A DNA stretch of 52,643 bases from Vulcaniibacterium thermophilum. GTDB taxonomy: Bacteria; Pseudomonadota; Gammaproteobacteria; Xanthomonadales; Xanthomonadaceae. Below the pieces are notes generated by a model that was not told the origin of the DNA, made no database searches, and saw nothing but the letters and a program-made list of their open reading frames with translations. Position numbers and translations under genes: made by a program. Below are positions 8,013-16,022 of this stretch, piece after piece (positions within the stretch are counted from its first letter, which is position 1; every line of letters starts with the position of its first letter). The stretch spans positions 1-52,643 of the forward strand of contig NZ_VOHJ01000020.1 in the NCBI RefSeq assembly GCF_007923255.1, written 5' to 3'.

Positions 8013-10385
8013 TCAGGACCGGATCCTGGCGCCGTGCTCGCGCTCCAGGGCGCTCATCACGGCGGCCACTGCAGTATCCACGTCGCGGTCGGTCAGGGTG
8101 CGGGATTCCTCCTGCAGAATCAAGCCGGTAGCCAGACTCCTGAATCCTGTTTCGACCCCCTTGCCCTGGTAGCGGTCGAACAGCACCAGATCGCGCAGCG
8201 ACGGCCCGGCGGCCGCGCGGATGGTGGCCTCCAGCGCGCTCCACGGCACCGTCTCGGCGACGACGAACGCGAGATCCCGGCGGACGGACGGATACTTCGA
8301 TCCGGCCCGCGCGCGCGGCAGCGGCCGGCTCAGCAGCGGCTCGAGGTCGAGTTCGAAGGCGACCACCGCATGGTCGAGGTCCAGCCTGCGCAGCAGGCGC
8401 GGGTGCAGCTCGGCGATGAAGCCGATCGCGCGACCCTCGCGCAGCACTTCGGCCGCACGGCCCGGATGGGCCCAGGCCGGCGTCGCGGGGCGGTATTCGA
8501 GCGTCGCGCCGCACAGCGCGGCCAGGCTGTCGAGATCGCCCTTGAGGTCGTGGAAGCCGACCGCGCGCGCCGGCAGACCCCACTGCTCCGCATCCGCCTG
8601 GCCGCAGGCGACCGCGGCCACGCGCGGCGTCTCGCGCGGCGCCTCGCCGTCGGCGCCGGCCGCGAACACCCGGCCCAGCTCGAACAGCCGCACCCGCGTC
8701 TGCTGACGGGCGACGTTGCGCGCAAGCGCCGCCACCAGCCCCGGCAGCAGCCGCGTGCGCATCACCGCCAGCTCCGCGCTCAGCGGATTGGCGAGCGGCA
8801 CCGCCTGCGCGGAGGCATCCCACGCCTCCAGCAGCGCGGCGTCCACGAACGCGAAGTTCACCGCCTCCAGGAAGTCGCGCGCGGCCAGGTGGCGACGCAG
8901 TTCGTCCTCGTCGACGCGCGTCTCGCTCGCCACGCGCAGCGGCACGGTGCCCTGCGGCAGCGTCGCCGGCACCGCGTCGTAGCCGTGGATGCGGGCGATC
9001 TCCTCGATCAGATCCTCCTCGATCGCCACGTCGAAACGCCGCGTCGGCGCCCGCACCGACCAGCCCTCGGCATCCGCGCTCACCTCGAACCCGAGTGCGC
9101 GCAGGATGCGCTCGACTTCGTCATCGCCGATCGTCAGCCCGAGCACGCGCGCCAGCCGCGCGCGGCGCAGCCGCACGCACGCACGCCGCGGCAGGTGCTC
9201 GGGCAGCGCCGCTTCCACCACCGGCCCCGGCGTTCCGCCGGCCTGATCGAGGATCAGCCGCGTCGCGTACTCCAGCGCCAGGCGCGGCAACTCCGGATCG
9301 ACGCCGCGCTCGAAGCGGTGCGAGGCATCGGTGTGCATGCCGAGCCGGCGCGCGCGGCCGATGATGGCGCTCGGCGCGAAATGTGCCGATTCCAGGAACA
9401 CGTTGCGCGTGGCTCCGGTCACCCGCGTATCGAAGCCGCCCATCACCCCGGCCAGCGCGACCGCGCGCTCGGCATCGGTGATGACGAGGAACTCGCCGTC
9501 CAGCGCGACCTCGCGGCCGTCGAGCAAGGTCAGCGTCTCGCCGTCGCGCGCGCGCCGCACGCCGACCGGGCCGCGCAGCGCGTCGCGGTCGAACGCGTGC
9601 ATCGGCTGGCCCAGTTCGAGCATGACGTACTGGGTGACGTCGACCAGGAACGACACCGGGCGCACGCCGGCGCGGCGCAGGCGCTCGGCCATCCAGACCG
9701 GCGTCGGCACGCCGGCATCGACGCCCTCGATCACGCGCCCGCAGTAGCGCGGCGCGTCGGCGCCCGCGTGCAGCTCGACCGGCAGCGCGGCCGAGGATCG
9801 CGCCGCCACCGGCGCCACGTCGAGCGGCTCCACCTGCGCGCCGAGCGCGGCGGCGACGTCGTAGGCGATGCCGCGCACGCTGAAGCAGTCGGCGCGGTTG
9901 GGCGTGAGCTTCAGCTCGAAGCGCGCATCGGGCAGGCCGAGATACTCCGCCAGCGGCGTGCCGATGGGCGCATCGTCCGGCAGTTCGAGCAGGCCGGAAG
10001 CATCCTCGTCCAGTCCCAGCTCCTTCGCCGAGCAGAGCATGCCGTGCGATTCCACCCCGCGCAGCTTCGCCGCCTTGATCGTCAGCGCACCGACCTGCGC
10101 GCCGATCGTCGCCAGCGGCGCGACCAGCCCCGGGCGCGCGTTCGGCGCGCCGCACACGATCTGCAGCCGCTCGCGACCGGTGTCGACCTGGCACACCTGC
10201 AGACGGTCGGCTTCCGGGTGCTTCGCGCACTCGACGATGCGCGCCACGGTCACGCCATCGAGCGTGCCACCGAGTTCGGCGACCTCCTCGACCTCCAGGC
10301 CGATCGCCGTCAGCGCCGCGGCGAGTCGCTCGCGGTCGGCGTCGATGCGGACGTGCTGGCGCAGCCAGTTCTCGCTGAATTTCAT
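8013..10385 (-). CDS. pheT: Phenylalanyl-tRNA synthetase beta subunit
   Basis: The beta chain of the alpha2-beta2 enzyme that charges tRNA-Phe; it carries the editing site and tRNA-binding modules. The 790-residue product begins MKFSENWLRQHV, as in other PheT proteins. Domains in order: N-terminal B1, EMAP-like tRNA-binding domain about 40-150 (VCQVDTGRERLQIVCGAPNA), B3/B4 editing domain about 210-380, B5 about 400-475, core 'pseudo-catalytic' domain, and a C-terminal FDX-ACB domain from about 695 (KYPSVRRDLAFVV). Uncommonly for this operon, the start is separated from pheS by 204 nt filled with heptamer repeats. Confidence 0.97.
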   Translation of the reverse strand: MKFSENWLRQHVRIDADRERLAAALTAIGLEVEEVAELGGTLDGVTVARIVECAKHPEADRLQVCQVDTGRERLQIVCGAPNARPGLVAPLATIGAQVGALTIKAAKLRGVESHGMLCSAKELGLDEDASGLLELPDDAPIGTPLAEYLGLPDARFELKLTPNRADCFSVRGIAYDVAAALGAQVEPLDVAPVAARSSAALPVELHAGADAPRYCGRVIEGVDAGVPTPVWMAERLRRAGVRPVSFLVDVTQYVMLELGQPMHAFDRDALRGPVGVRRARDGETLTLLDGREVALDGEFLVITDAERAVALAGVMGGFDTRVTGATRNVFLESAHFAPSAIIGRARRLGMHTDASHRFERGVDPELPRLALEYATRLILDQAGGTPGPVVEAALPEHLPRRACVRLRRARLARVLGLTIGDDEVERILRALGFEVSADAEGWSVRAPTRRFDVAIEEDLIEEIARIHGYDAVPATLPQGTVPLRVASETRVDEDELRRHLAARDFLEAVNFAFVDAALLEAWDASAQAVPLANPLSAELAVMRTRLLPGLVAALARNVARQQTRVRLFELGRVFAAGADGEAPRETPRVAAVACGQADAEQWGLPARAVGFHDLKGDLDSLAALCGATLEYRPATPAWAHPGRAAEVLREGRAIGFIAELHPRLLRRLDLDHAVVAFELDLEPLLSRPLPRARAGSKYPSVRRDLAFVVAETVPWSALEATIRAAAGPSLRDLVLFDRYQGKGVETGFRSLATGLILQEESRTLTDRDVDTAVAAVMSALEREHGARIRS

Positions 10386-10393
10386 GAATAGAG

Positions 10394-10525
10394 TCGGGAA
10401 TCGGGAATCGGGAATCGGGAATCGGGAATCGGGAATCGAGAATCGAGAATCGAGAATCGAGAATCGGGAATCGAGAATCGAGAATCGAGAATCGAGAATC
10501 GAGAATCGGGATCGGGAATCAGGAG
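10394..10525. repeat. Heptamer tandem array (TCGGGAA/TCGAGAA) between pheS and pheT
   Basis: Read on the plus strand there are 16 uninterrupted 7-bp units: six TCGGGAA, four TCGAGAA, one TCGGGAA, then five TCGAGAA. One 6-bp unit (TCGGGA), one TCGGGAA and a degenerate TCAGGAG follow. The array begins 8 nt upstream of the pheT start codon, so it lies in the pheT 5' region of the pheST transcript. The segmental mixture of two unit types points to expansion by slippage or unequal exchange. Confidence 0.95.
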
Positions 10526-10564
10526 TCGGAGTGGTGAAGCCGGGACCTTGCCGTGCCGCTCGAA

Positions 10565-10587
10565 CGATTCCCGATTCCCGATTCCCG
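10565..10587. repeat. Three inverted copies of the same heptamer, just after pheS
   Basis: The sequence TTCCCGA occurs three times in tandem (the last copy imperfect), as the reverse complement of the TCGGGAA units at 10394-10435. In pheST RNA the two sets can pair into a stem of about 20 bp that closes over the rest of the array. This set ends 2 nt from the pheS stop codon. Confidence 0.85.
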
Positions 10588-10589
10588 CC

Positions 10590-12140
<1,551 letters not shown>

Positions 12141-12338
12141 TCAGAGATACGGCAGCATGCGGTCCAGGCGGCCGGCATCCTCGGCGCGGACGTGGTTCGT
12201 CTGCCGCAGGTTGCGCTTCCGCTTGGTCGCCTTCTTGGTGAGGATGTGGCTCTTGTTGGCGTGGCCGCACTTGTACTTGCCGGAAGCGGTCTTCCGGAAG
12301 CGCTTGGCCGCCGCCCGATTGGTCTTGATCTTGGGCAT
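12141..12338 (-). CDS. rpmI: 50S ribosomal protein L35
   Basis: A 65-residue basic ribosomal protein of the large subunit, starting [14 protein letters not shown] and containing KRKRNLRQ, both typical of L35. The ATG at 12338 is preceded by AAAGGA at a good distance. An in-frame start further upstream would add 18 residues not found in the family and is rejected. Unusually, 356 nt separate it from infC. Confidence 0.97.
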   Translation of the reverse strand: MPKIKTNRAAAKRFRKTASGKYKCGHANKSHILTKKATKRKRNLRQTNHVRAEDAGRLDRMLPYL

Positions 12339-12570
12339 CGGAATGTCCTTTCGGATGGTTCTTGACAGGCCTGGGCGGTGGCAGCGCCACACTCTCCGTC
12401 CTTGCCCCTGCCGGCGTGGAGTCGCGATCGAGCGATGGCGACGGGTCCTCGGCGCCTGACGGCGCGCCCGGTCGCAACCGGGCCGCGCATTATGCCTGCC
12501 CCGTGAAAGCCTTGCAAATCAGCCGGTTCCCCGGCCCGACGGCGGTGCGCATGGGCGCGGCCGCCCGCCG

Positions 12571-12630
12571 CAGGAGCGGCTTCGGCCGCGGACCGGTTGC
12601 CGGTGGGGTCGCGGCTGAAGCCGCTCCCAC
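12571..12630. repeat. Inverted pair of REP-like palindromes
   Basis: CAGGAGCGGCTTCGGCCGCGG (21 nt, 12571-12591) faces TCGCGGCTGAAGCCGCTCCC starting at 12609. Each copy is itself palindromic, and the pair can fold into one long stem. The core GGAGCGGCTTCAGCC is a motif I associate with Xanthomonas and Stenotrophomonas intergenic repeats. A shortened relative occurs at 41620-41645. Confidence 0.8.
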
Positions 12631-12650
12631 TGGGATACCCCGATCAACGC

Positions 12651-12674
12651 GAAAGGCGCCCGCAGGCGCCTTTC
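12651..12674 (-). terminator. Perfect 10-bp hairpin downstream of infC
   Basis: GAAAGGCGCC and GGCGCCTTTC enclose the tetraloop CGCA, 20 nt after the infC stop. No long T-tract follows on the minus strand beyond the arm's own TTTC. It may partially terminate thrS-infC transcription or mark an RNA end. Confidence 0.55.
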
Positions 12675-12694
12675 ACGAAGAATCGCCGGGCCGG

Positions 12695-13219
12695 TCAGGC
12701 CTTCTTCTTCGGCGCGATCATCATCACCATCTGCCGCCCTTCCAGCCGCGGGCGCTGCTCGATCACCACGTCCTCGCCGAGGTCCTGCTCGATCCGCCTG
12801 GCCATCGCGAGGCCCAGCTCCTGGTGGCTCATCTCGCGGCCACGGAAGCGGATGTTGACCTTGACCTTGTCGCCTTCCTCGAGGAAGCGGCGCATGTTGC
12901 GCAGCTTGATCTGGTAGTCGCCCTCGTCCGTGACCGGACGGAACTTCACTTCCTTGATCTCGACCTGCTTGGTCTTCTTCTTGGCCGCCGCCGCCTTCTT
13001 CTGCTGTTCGAACTTGAACTTGCCGAAATCCATGATCCGGCAGACCGGCGGATCGGCGTTCGGCTGGATCTCGACCAGGTCCAGGCCCTCGTCCTCGGCC
13101 ATGCGCAGGGCCTCGTCGCGGGAAAGCACGCCGATCATCTGGCCGTCGCTGCCGATCACGCGCACCCGCGGCACGCGGATTTCGTGGTTGCGGCGGTTGG
13201 TCTTTTCGATGGTGCTGAT
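12695..13219 (-). CDS. infC: Translation initiation factor IF-3 (ATC start)
   Basis: IF3 binds the 30S subunit, prevents premature 50S joining and proofreads the start codon and initiator tRNA. The body is unmistakable: [19 protein letters not shown], the lysine-rich linker, [29 protein letters not shown] and the C-terminal [10 protein letters not shown]. No ATG or TTG precedes the conserved N-terminus. In frame, an ATC at 13219 lies 8 nt after GGAG and gives a 174-residue protein beginning (M)[15 protein letters not shown]. Rare AUU/AUC starts are known for infC and allow autoregulation, because IF3 discriminates against its own start codon. A GTG at 13174 would cut into the conserved domain and is rejected. 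Confidence 0.95.
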   Translation of the reverse strand: MSTIEKTNRRNHEIRVPRVRVIGSDGQMIGVLSRDEALRMAEDEGLDLVEIQPNADPPVCRIMDFGKFKFEQQKKAAAAKKKTKQVEIKEVKFRPVTDEGDYQIKLRNMRRFLEEGDKVKVNIRFRGREMSHQELGLAMARRIEQDLGEDVVIEQRPRLEGRQMVMMIAPKKKA

Positions 13220-13231
13220 GTTGCGATCTCC
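13217..13231 (-). promoter_or_regulatory. infC ribosome binding site with ATC initiation codon
   Basis: On the minus strand GGAG (13231-13228) is followed by 8 nt and the ATC codon (13219-13217). No canonical ATG/GTG/TTG lies at a proper distance from this Shine-Dalgarno sequence in frame. This is the feature that decides the infC start. Confidence 0.75.
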
Positions 13232-13285
13232 AGAGGGAAGCGGGCCGGCCCGCCGATGCGGGCCGGGGTTGGCTGCCGGGCAATA

Positions 13286-15187
13286 TTAGCCCACGCCCTC
13301 GTCGCGAAGGCGAGAGGCGAACTCGGCCACGGTCATGGTCCCCAGGTCCTCCCCGCCCCGCGTACGCACGGCGACGGTGCCCTGTTCGCGTTCGCGGTCG
13401 CCCGCGACCAGCAGATACGGCACGCGCTGCAGCGTATGTTCGCGGATCTTATAGCCGATCTTCTCGTTCCGCAAATCGGCGCGCACCCTGAAGCCTTGAT
13501 TTGCAAGGGTTTTTTCGACCTCGGCGACGTACTCGGCCTGGGCGTCGGTGATGTTCATGACGACCGCCTGCACCGGCGCCAGCCAGGCCGGGAACTGGCC
13601 GGCGTAGTGCTCGATCAGGATGCCGATGAACCGTTCCATCGACCCCACGATCGCGCGGTGCAGCATGACCGGATGGCGGCGCTGGCTGTTCTCGTCCACG
13701 TACTCGGCGCCGAGCCGGCCGGGCATCATGAAATCGACCTGCATGGTGCCGAGCTGCCAGGTCCGGCCGATCGCGTCGCGCAGGTGGTATTCGATCTTCG
13801 GGCCGTAGAACGCGCCCTCGCCCGGCAGCTCCTGCCAGTCCACGCCGGCGGCGCGCAGGGCGCTGCGCAGCGCCTCCTCGGCGCGGTCCCAGGTGGCGTC
13901 GTCGCCGAGCCGCTTCTCGGGGCGCAGCGCGATCTTGATCTGGATGTCGCTGAAGCCGAAATCCGCGTAGACCTTCAGCGCCTGCCGGTGGAACGCGGCC
14001 ACCTCGGACTCGATCTGCGATTCCAGGCAGAACACGTGGCCGTCGTCCTGCGTGAAGCCGCGCACGCGCAGGATGCCGTGCAGGGCGCCCGACGGCTCGT
14101 TGCGGTGGCACGAACCGAATTCGCCATAGCGGATCGGCAGGTCGCGGTAGCTGTGCAGACCGGCGTTGTAGATCTGCACGTGGCCCGGGCAGTTCATCGG
14201 CTTCACCGCGTAGGTCCGCTTCTCGGACTCGGTGAAGAACATGTTCTCCTTGTAGTTGTCCCAGTGGCCGGACTTCTGCCACAACGAGACGTCGAGGATC
14301 TGCGGGCAACGCACTTCCTGATAGCCGCTCTCGCGGTACACGCGGCGCATGTACTGCTCGACGACCTGCCAGATCGCCCAGCCCTTCGGGTGCCAGAACA
14401 CCAGGCCCGGCGCCTCCTCCTGCAGGTGGAACAGGTCCTGCTGCTTGCCGATCCTGCGGTGGTCGCGCTTTTCGGCTTCCTCCATGCGCTGGATGTAGGC
14501 GTCGAGCTGCTTCCTGTCGGCCCAGGCGGTGCCGTAGATTCGCTGCAACTGCTCGTTCTTCGAGTCGCCGCGCCAGTACGCGCCGGAGATGCGCGTCAGC
14601 TTGAACGCCTTGAGGAAACGCGTGTTCGGCACGTGCGGACCGCGGCACATGTCGACGTATTCCTCGTGGTGGTACAGGCCCATCGCCTTCTCGTCGGGCA
14701 TGTCCTCGATCAGGCGCAGCTTGTAATCCTCGCCGCGCGACTTGAACACGGCGATGACCTCCTCGCGCGGCGTCATCCGCTTGATGACGTCGTAGTCCTT
14801 GGCGATGAGCTCGGCCATGCGCTTCTCGATCGCGACGAGGTCGTCCGGCGTGAACGGGCGCTCGTACCAGATGTCGTAGTAGAAGCCGTCCTCGATCACC
14901 GGACCGATCACCATCTTCGCGGTCGGATAGAGCTGCTTGACCGCGTGGCCGACCAGATGCGCGCAGGAGTGGCGGATGATCTCGACGCCCTCGGGGTCCT
15001 TCGGGGTGATGATGCGCACGCGCGCGTCGCGGTCGATGACGTCGCAGGCGTCGACCAGCTTGCCGTCGACCTCGCCGGCCACGGTGGCCTTGGCGAGGCC
15101 GGCGCCGATCGAGGCGGCCAGCTCCATCACCGTGATGGGCTTTTCGAATTCGCGGCGGCTGCCGTCGGGGAGGGTGATCGTGATCAT
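13286..15187 (-). CDS. thrS: Threonyl-tRNA synthetase
   Basis: A class II synthetase that charges tRNA-Thr and edits mis-acylated Ser-tRNA. The 633-residue product has the TGS domain (1-60, [13 protein letters not shown]), the N2 editing domain with [10 protein letters not shown] near residue 73, the catalytic core with [22 protein letters not shown] and [12 protein letters not shown] (zinc-site region), and the C-terminal anticodon-binding domain from about 530. The ATG at 15187 gives MITITLPDG as in relatives; an upstream in-frame start at 15262 would run back into the leader hairpin. infC follows after 66 nt. The gene is preceded by a likely attenuator (15249-15321). Confidence 0.97.
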   Translation of the reverse strand: MITITLPDGSRREFEKPITVMELAASIGAGLAKATVAGEVDGKLVDACDVIDRDARVRIITPKDPEGVEIIRHSCAHLVGHAVKQLYPTAKMVIGPVIEDGFYYDIWYERPFTPDDLVAIEKRMAELIAKDYDVIKRMTPREEVIAVFKSRGEDYKLRLIEDMPDEKAMGLYHHEEYVDMCRGPHVPNTRFLKAFKLTRISGAYWRGDSKNEQLQRIYGTAWADRKQLDAYIQRMEEAEKRDHRRIGKQQDLFHLQEEAPGLVFWHPKGWAIWQVVEQYMRRVYRESGYQEVRCPQILDVSLWQKSGHWDNYKENMFFTESEKRTYAVKPMNCPGHVQIYNAGLHSYRDLPIRYGEFGSCHRNEPSGALHGILRVRGFTQDDGHVFCLESQIESEVAAFHRQALKVYADFGFSDIQIKIALRPEKRLGDDATWDRAEEALRSALRAAGVDWQELPGEGAFYGPKIEYHLRDAIGRTWQLGTMQVDFMMPGRLGAEYVDENSQRRHPVMLHRAIVGSMERFIGILIEHYAGQFPAWLAPVQAVVMNITDAQAEYVAEVEKTLANQGFRVRADLRNEKIGYKIREHTLQRVPYLLVAGDREREQGTVAVRTRGGEDLGTMTVAEFASRLRDEGVG

Positions 15188-15248
15188 GGGTCGCGAAATG
15201 GAGGAATCGGCAATCGGGGCCGGCGGACGGGTGAGCGCGCGCGGGCGC

Positions 15249-15270
15249 AAAAAAAGCGCCACGAGGGCGC
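15249..15270 (-). terminator. Intrinsic terminator in thrS leader (putative attenuator)
   Basis: On the minus strand GCGCC-CTCGT-GGCGC forms a stem directly followed by TTTTTTT, a textbook intrinsic terminator. It lies 61 nt upstream of the thrS ATG and points toward thrS. No complete gene precedes it on this strand before tRNA-Val, so it would act within the thrS leader. Confidence 0.75.
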
Positions 15271-15294
15271 CTGCGCATCAGGGCCTCGCGGGGA

Positions 15295-15321
15295 TCAGCG
15301 GGGGCGGCGGGTAGTCCTCAT
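15295..15321 (-). CDS. Putative thrS leader peptide MRTTRRPR
   Basis: An 8-codon frame, ATG AGG ACT ACC CGC CGC CCC CGC TGA, with two consecutive threonine codons. Its stop codon lies 24 nt before the terminator hairpin at 15270. A weak GAG lies 8 nt before the ATG. The position and content fit a ribosome-mediated attenuator in which stalling at Thr codons under low charged tRNA-Thr prevents terminator formation. This is inference from one sequence; two Thr codons is a weak signature compared with classical leaders, and four of the codons are Arg. Confidence 0.4.
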   Translation of the reverse strand: MRTTRRPR

Positions 15322-15537
15322 GTCGCACGCTCGACCGGCGCTTTCGCGCGGGCCACCTTTTCCACTCGTCGTCGGAGGGAGGGAAACGTTAGCCGCCGCG
15401 CCGGGTTGCGGCAAGCGGCGCGCGCATCCGCCGACGCCCGCGTTCCGACGGCCGGCGGGCGTCGGGCAGGCGGACCGGGTGGCGAAACGTCATCCCGAAC
15501 CGCTACCGTATGCCGGCAGTCCGGAAGCAGGAGCGCC

Positions 15538-15741
15538 ATGAAAGGGAGTCAGCCTATCCCCGTGAACCCGCACGAGCGCCGCGAGCGCCAGCGCAGCCGG
15601 GACGACGACGCGTTCTGGGCCGGCTATCGCGCCGGCCGGCGCGGGCTTCCCTCCGCGCCCGCACCCGCCGGCTTCGACGACATCGACTGGCTCGCCGGCT
15701 GGATCGAGGGCGACGCGGAACGCCGGCTGTCGAAAGACTGA
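15538..15741 (+). CDS. Small RMF/CrpP-like protein
   Basis: A 67-residue protein. Residues about 22-62 match the pattern of ribosome modulation factor: a basic start (RRERQRSRDD), then AFWAGYRAGRRG, a Pro-rich loop, and WLAGWIEGDAERR. E. coli RMF has the same spacing (GYQAGIAG ... WLGGWREAMADR). RMF dimerises ribosomes in stationary phase; RMF-like proteins of other families include CrpP. The usual CP after the glycine pair is absent here. The ATG at 15538 has AGGAG just upstream; longer in-frame starts (15406) are rejected because they read through the thrS promoter side. The family call is from pattern only. Confidence 0.65.
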   Translation: MKGSQPIPVNPHERRERQRSRDDDAFWAGYRAGRRGLPSAPAPAGFDDIDWLAGWIEGDAERRLSKD

Positions 15742-15837
15742 CCGCAGCCAGGCGGCCGTCCGTGCGCGGCCGCCGTGCCGACCGCTTCGCCCGAAGCCGC
15801 GCCCGGTTCGCCGCCCGCGGCCGCACGACGGCGGCCG

Positions 15838-15873
15838 GAAAAGACGAACGGCGCGACCGCAAGGCCGCGCCGT
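15838..15873 (-). terminator. Terminator downstream of tRNA-Val
   Basis: ACGGCGCG and CGCGCCGT form an 8-bp stem (15848-15873), followed on the minus strand by TCGTCTTTTCC. It begins 11 nt after the tRNA 3' end. Confidence 0.7.
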
Positions 15874-15883
15874 CCGCTGGATC

Positions 15884-15958
15884 TGGTGGGCGGTACAGGG
15901 TTCGAACCTGTGACCCCTACCATGTCAAGGTAGTGCTCTACCGCTGAGCTAACCGCCC
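15884..15958 (-). tRNA. tRNA-Val(GAC)
   Basis: A 75-nt cloverleaf on the minus strand with encoded CCA. The acceptor GGGCGGT pairs with ACCGCCC. The anticodon stem CTACC/GGTAG encloses TTGACAT, giving anticodon GAC. The T-loop reads GGTTCGAACC. Confidence 0.97.
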
Positions 15959-16022
15959 GTACCCGGCAGCCGCCGGGCAGGCCGCGCAGTTTACCGGGAC
16001 AGCCTCGACACGGCAACCGGCA

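Larger units (their letters stand above)
12339..12694 (-). other. Long infC-rpmI spacer with REP pair and hairpin
   Basis: This 356-nt stretch holds no gene I can support. From the infC side it contains a perfect 10-bp hairpin (12651-12674), an inverted pair of REP-like palindromes (12571-12630), then about 230 nt of GC-rich leader before rpmI. Because L20 autoregulation in E. coli acts on the rpmI leader, this is where an L20 site would be expected, but I cannot see a specific 23S-like structure by eye. Confidence 0.6.
15188..15537 (-). other. thrS leader / divergent intergenic region
   Basis: A 350-nt stretch between thrS and the small plus-strand gene at 15538. On the minus strand it holds a short peptide with two Thr codons (15295-15321), a terminator-type hairpin with seven T residues (15249-15270) and two degenerate heptamer copies (about 15204-15220, GGAATCGGCAATCG). 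The thrS promoter probably lies upstream of 15321, but I cannot pick -35/-10 boxes with confidence. Confidence 0.6.

Noticed and set aside
10394-10525. Possible CRISPR array
   Set aside because: Units are 7 bp with no spacers and no cas genes; it is a simple tandem repeat.
13174-13176. GTG start for infC
   Set aside because: It falls inside the conserved IF3 N-terminal part and has no Shine-Dalgarno sequence; ATC 13219 fits better.
15406-15537. Longer N-terminus for the RMF-like protein
   Set aside because: The added 44 residues are Arg/Ala/Gly-rich antisense-type sequence; ATG 15538 has a good ribosome binding site.
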